NCBI GenBank assembly: GCA_025362795.1
Contig: JANYFE010000100.1
Span: 1-58,275, forward strand
Source of the DNA: Rhodobacterales bacterium
GTDB lineage: Bacteria > Pseudomonadota > Alphaproteobacteria > Rhodobacterales > Rhodobacteraceae
Length of the DNA: 58,275 nucleotides
Direction: 5' to 3'
In this document: piece by piece, positions 57,416 through 58,275 of the stretch
Layout: every line of letters starts with the position of its first letter
How positions within the stretch are numbered: position 1 is the first letter of the stretch
Position numbers and translations under genes: made by a program
Notes under the pieces: model-generated
Told to the model about the DNA's origin: nothing
The model's input: only the letters and a program-made list of their open reading frames with translations
Databases searched by the model: none

Positions 57416-58007
57416 CCCCAGCGCATTCTCGGTGCAAACGGGCTTGCCGGACAGTCTGCGCCCGCAGGCGGCTGCCCTGTACTGGCAGGCGTTCGGCGGC
57501 AAGCTGGGGCTGGTGCTGGGCCCGGAACCCCGCGCCCTGCGCTTTTTGCAACGCGTGATGCGGCTGGACCATGTCGTCGCGGCGATCGGCCCGGACGCAC
57601 GCCTGTTGGGGATCGCAGGCTTCAAAACCCCGCATGGCAGCTTTGCCGCGGGCAAGGCCAGCGATCTGACAGCGATCTACGGGCTTTTCGGCGGCTTCTG
57701 GCGCAGGCTGGTGCTGGGTTGGCTGTCGGATGATGTCGACAATGACCGCTTTTTGCTGGACGGGCTTTGTGTGCAGGCCGAGGCGCGCAGCCGTGGTCTG
57801 GGCGCGGCCCTGTTGGCAGCCATTGCCGACGAGGCCCGCGCCCGGGGCTACTCCGAGGTCCGGCTGGACGTGATCGACTGCAACTGGCGCGCGGTGGCCT
57901 TGTACAAACGCCAAGGCTTCACCGTCACTCGCCATCAAAACATCGGCTTGCTACGCCATATTTTCGGATTTTCATCGGCCACTACAATGGTGCAGCGGTT
58001 GGAATAA
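57408..58007 (+). CDS. GNAT-family N-acetyltransferase
   Basis: This 199-residue protein has a GNAT acetyl-CoA-binding motif LCVQAEARSRGLGAALLAAI (~121-140) and the later WRAVALYKRQGF block. It starts at TTG 57408, overlapping mobB; GTG at 57432 is another choice. The acceptor substrate is unknown. Coupling to mobAB may be only positional. Confidence 0.82.
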   Translation: MRDPSAFSVQTGLPDSLRPQAAALYWQAFGGKLGLVLGPEPRALRFLQRVMRLDHVVAAIGPDARLLGIAGFKTPHGSFAAGKASDLTAIYGLFGGFWRRLVLGWLSDDVDNDRFLLDGLCVQAEARSRGLGAALLAAIADEARARGYSEVRLDVIDCNWRAVALYKRQGFTVTRHQNIGLLRHIFGFSSATTMVQRLE

Positions 58008-58226
58008 TCGACTGAGGTAGGGCATCTACCGGAAAATCGTCTTATGCGTCATTCCCGGGAAGGAGGCGGCACCTGGCAGCAGCGCCGCCTTGCCAACCTC
58101 GTCCCCTTTGAGAACGGACAAAAAGAATGCGGTCGCTAGAGCGGGATGGTTTTTTTCTGAATCGGGGATTCCCGTTGGGAATGATTTCTGATTCAACATG
58201 GAGACTGGACTGGGAGGCCAGTTTGC

Positions 58227-58275
58227 ATGGGAAAAGCCCTTTCGATGGATATTCGGACCCGCGCGATGGCGCGGC
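58227..58275 (+). CDS. IS630-type transposase, 5' fragment cut by the window edge
   Basis: The first 16 codons read MGKALSMDIRTRAMAR, like the N terminus of IS630-family transposases (MG-x-A-x-S-x-D-L-R-x-R). GGGAGG lies 9 bases upstream. The preceding stretch 58138-58226 (GAGCGGGATGG...) probably includes the IS end, but it cannot be fixed without the other end. 58008-58137 shows no gene. Confidence 0.6.
   Translation, partial: MGKALSMDIRTRAMAR

Noticed and set aside
1-58275. CRISPR array or prophage
   Set aside because: I saw no regularly spaced direct repeats and no structural or packaging phage genes; the CII-like HTH gene stands alone.

Overview
The window looks like chromosomal DNA of an alphaproteobacterium of the Rhodobacteraceae (Rhodobacter/roseobacter group). 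The basis is the uniformly high G+C, the very dense packing with many stop/start overlaps, the thuEFGKAB sugar operon, a 44-residue aa3-type cytochrome oxidase subunit IV, a DUF6173-like protein and the general gene complement. No genus can be fixed from the sequence alone.

Layout. 1-1111: an IS1595-family insertion abutting the stop codon of a pabC-like gene. 1113-8196: folate-precursor genes pabB/pabC, an amino-acid/choline-type permease and carB. 8214-14827: a low-G+C orphan membrane protein, a two-hairpin palindromic repeat, then a signalling island (LuxR-type regulator, cofactor-less molybdopterin-fold exported protein, hybrid kinase with its own Hpt, NtrC-type regulator, and a small Hpt-like protein without the phosphoryl-accepting His). 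14851-22986: malic enzyme, a VOC/cupin protein and a nucleoside-salvage operon cdd-deoA-deoB-add-upp. 23053-29405: a SPOR-domain protein, a degenerate M48-peptidase-like membrane protein, a DMT permease, thymidine kinase, a probably leaderless HTH gene and an RNA helicase. 29706-35116: NAD kinase, the glyA operon, an esterase and cytochrome b561. 35235-41364: trehalose-type operon thuEFGKAB with a promoter flanked by LacI-type palindromes and two intercistronic hairpins. 41850-41925: tRNA-Ala(CGC). 42000-47327: an exported sulfatase, a small secreted protein, a two-component pair and azlCD. 47481-50321: gcvP without gcvT/gcvH, next to a decayed IS5-family transposase. 51219-58007: tsaC, an acyl-CoA dehydrogenase operon, small respiratory and lipoprotein genes, mobAB and a GNAT. 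58227-58275: the start of an IS630-type transposase running off the edge.

How the parts work together. Most of the window is core metabolism: one-carbon and folate supply (pabBC, glyA, gcvP), nucleotide synthesis and salvage (carB, deo cluster, tdk), cofactors (nadK, mobAB) and carbon supply (thu operon, maeB). The least explained parts are the signalling island at 9143-14827, the pseudo-peptidase at 24646-25677, the Cys-rich module on the sulfatase, and two families of dispersed hairpin elements sitting in gene junctions (an AATATCCC family with four copies and a GTAGGG...CCCTAC family with two). A run of twelve G directly against the mobA start codon is a candidate slippage site. I found no CRISPR array, rRNA or prophage. 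All calls rest on reading motifs by eye; no database search was run.
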